Part shown: positions 63,701 to 64,000 of the stretch, in pieces
How positions within the stretch are numbered: position 1 is the stretch's first letter
Layout: every line of letters begins with the position of its first letter
Source of the DNA: Caballeronia sp. NK8
Lineage (GTDB): Bacteria > Pseudomonadota > Gammaproteobacteria > Burkholderiales > Burkholderiaceae
Length of the DNA: 64,000 nucleotides
Direction of reading: 5' to 3'
Assembly: GCF_018408855.1 (NCBI RefSeq)
Contig: NZ_AP024323.1
Location: 1,178,001 to 1,242,000 of the forward strand
Translations under genes and position numbers: made by a program
Notes under the pieces: generated by a model
What the model saw: the letters and a program-made list of their open reading frames with translations, nothing else
Told to the model about the DNA's origin: nothing
The model's database searches: none

Positions 63701-63710
63701 TGTGATCACA
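63701..63710 (-). promoter_or_regulatory. Palindrome TGTGATCACA upstream of the GntR gene
   Basis: A perfect 10-bp palindrome, 50 bases before the GntR start. FCD regulators bind TNGTNNNACNA-like sites, and this resembles one (TGTGATCACA), so it is a candidate operator for autoregulation of the operon. Confidence 0.5.
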
Positions 63711-63780
63711 CTTCAGTGGCTAAAGTTTCTGACGCGTGGGCGCGCGAGTCAACCTCGAATTGCTAGGTGAAAACGCGGAC

Positions 63781-64000
63781 TCAAAGGCCGGTTTGTTCGA
63801 GCATGGTGCGGACGGCCGGTGAAACGTAGGATCGCGCAGCCTGAATGGCAGACGCATCGAGATGGTCGCGGTAGTGATTGGCGAGATAGGCCAGACGGTC
63901 GACGACGACGCCGGGAACTATCGATGTGTTTTGCCCAAAGTCCATGACATTGGCGACGACGAGTCGGTCGACTGCGCGCATGGTGTCGAGGAAGCTGTCG
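63781..64000 (-). CDS. Unknown protein, C-terminal part
   Basis: The end of a gene that enters from the right edge. The visible 72 residues (DSFLDTMRAVDRLVVANVMD ... RSYVSPAVRTMLEQTGL) are not recognised. Codon use is normal. Helical pattern with many Ala and Val. No function is assigned. Confidence 0.55.
   Translation of the reverse strand, partial: DSFLDTMRAVDRLVVANVMDFGQNTSIVPGVVVDRLAYLANHYRDHLDASAIQAARSYVSPAVRTMLEQTGL

Overview
The window looks like chromosome of a high-GC betaproteobacterium of the Burkholderiaceae, most likely Caballeronia or Paraburkholderia. The evidence is a Burkholderia-type porin, a DUF4148 protein, a complete Wsp operon, and a 16S-tRNA-Ile-tRNA-Ala-23S-5S rRNA operon whose 16S ends in CCTCCTTTCT. 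The genus is inferred from gene content, not from a database comparison. I saw no insertion sequence, phage, CRISPR array or integration site.

Layout. 1-4.3 kb: start of a formate dehydrogenase large subunit (minus), a YihY membrane protein, a porin and a degenerate glycerophosphodiesterase. 4.3-8.4 kb (minus): a four-gene Anbu operon holding a circularly permuted ATP-grasp enzyme, an alpha-E protein, a transglutaminase-fold protein and the Anbu proteasome-like peptidase. 8.6-19.9 kb: a DnaQ/GIY-YIG nuclease, SDR and LysR, an HU/H1-like nucleoid protein, an EEP phosphatase overlapping a PLD-VTT fusion, a CLC channel, an aldo/keto reductase, a LysE exporter and two very small proteins. 19.96-28.5 kb (minus): wspABCDEFR, a surface-sensing system that ends in a diguanylate cyclase. 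28.7-34.9 kb: a metallo-hydrolase, then a LacI/GntR-like regulator with a D-xylonate dehydratase and a D-xylose dehydrogenase, and a lipoprotein. 35-40.6 kb (minus): the rRNA operon with its terminator, boxA sites and a sigma70 promoter with a UP-like element. 40.7-47.3 kb: DUF4148 protein, penicillin acylase, NTF2-like protein, lipoprotein and a Tat-exported phospholipase C. 47.5-52.1 kb (plus): a complete HlyD-ABC-ABC2-OMF efflux operon. 52.1-63.7 kb (minus): a catabolic operon with a GntR/FCD regulator, SDR, beta-keto acid cleavage enzyme (BKACE), metallo-lactonase, CUT2 sugar ABC transporter with a fused double permease, a 3-hydroxyacid dehydrogenase and an SMP-30 lactonase, with an acyl-CoA ligase at its end.

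How genes work together. The Anbu operon looks like an ATP-dependent peptide ligation and proteolysis module; its transglutaminase-fold member lacks the usual catalytic cysteine. The Wsp genes form a sensor, kinase, methylation and c-di-GMP output chain, and WspR lacks the Arg of the inhibitory I-site. The xylD/xylB pair would carry out oxidative (Weimberg/Dahms-type) xylose steps. The last operon predicts uptake of a sugar, polyol or sugar acid, lactone opening, oxidation to a 3-keto acid and acetyl-CoA-dependent cleavage. Its substrate cannot be told from sequence, and it is the best candidate here for an undescribed pathway.
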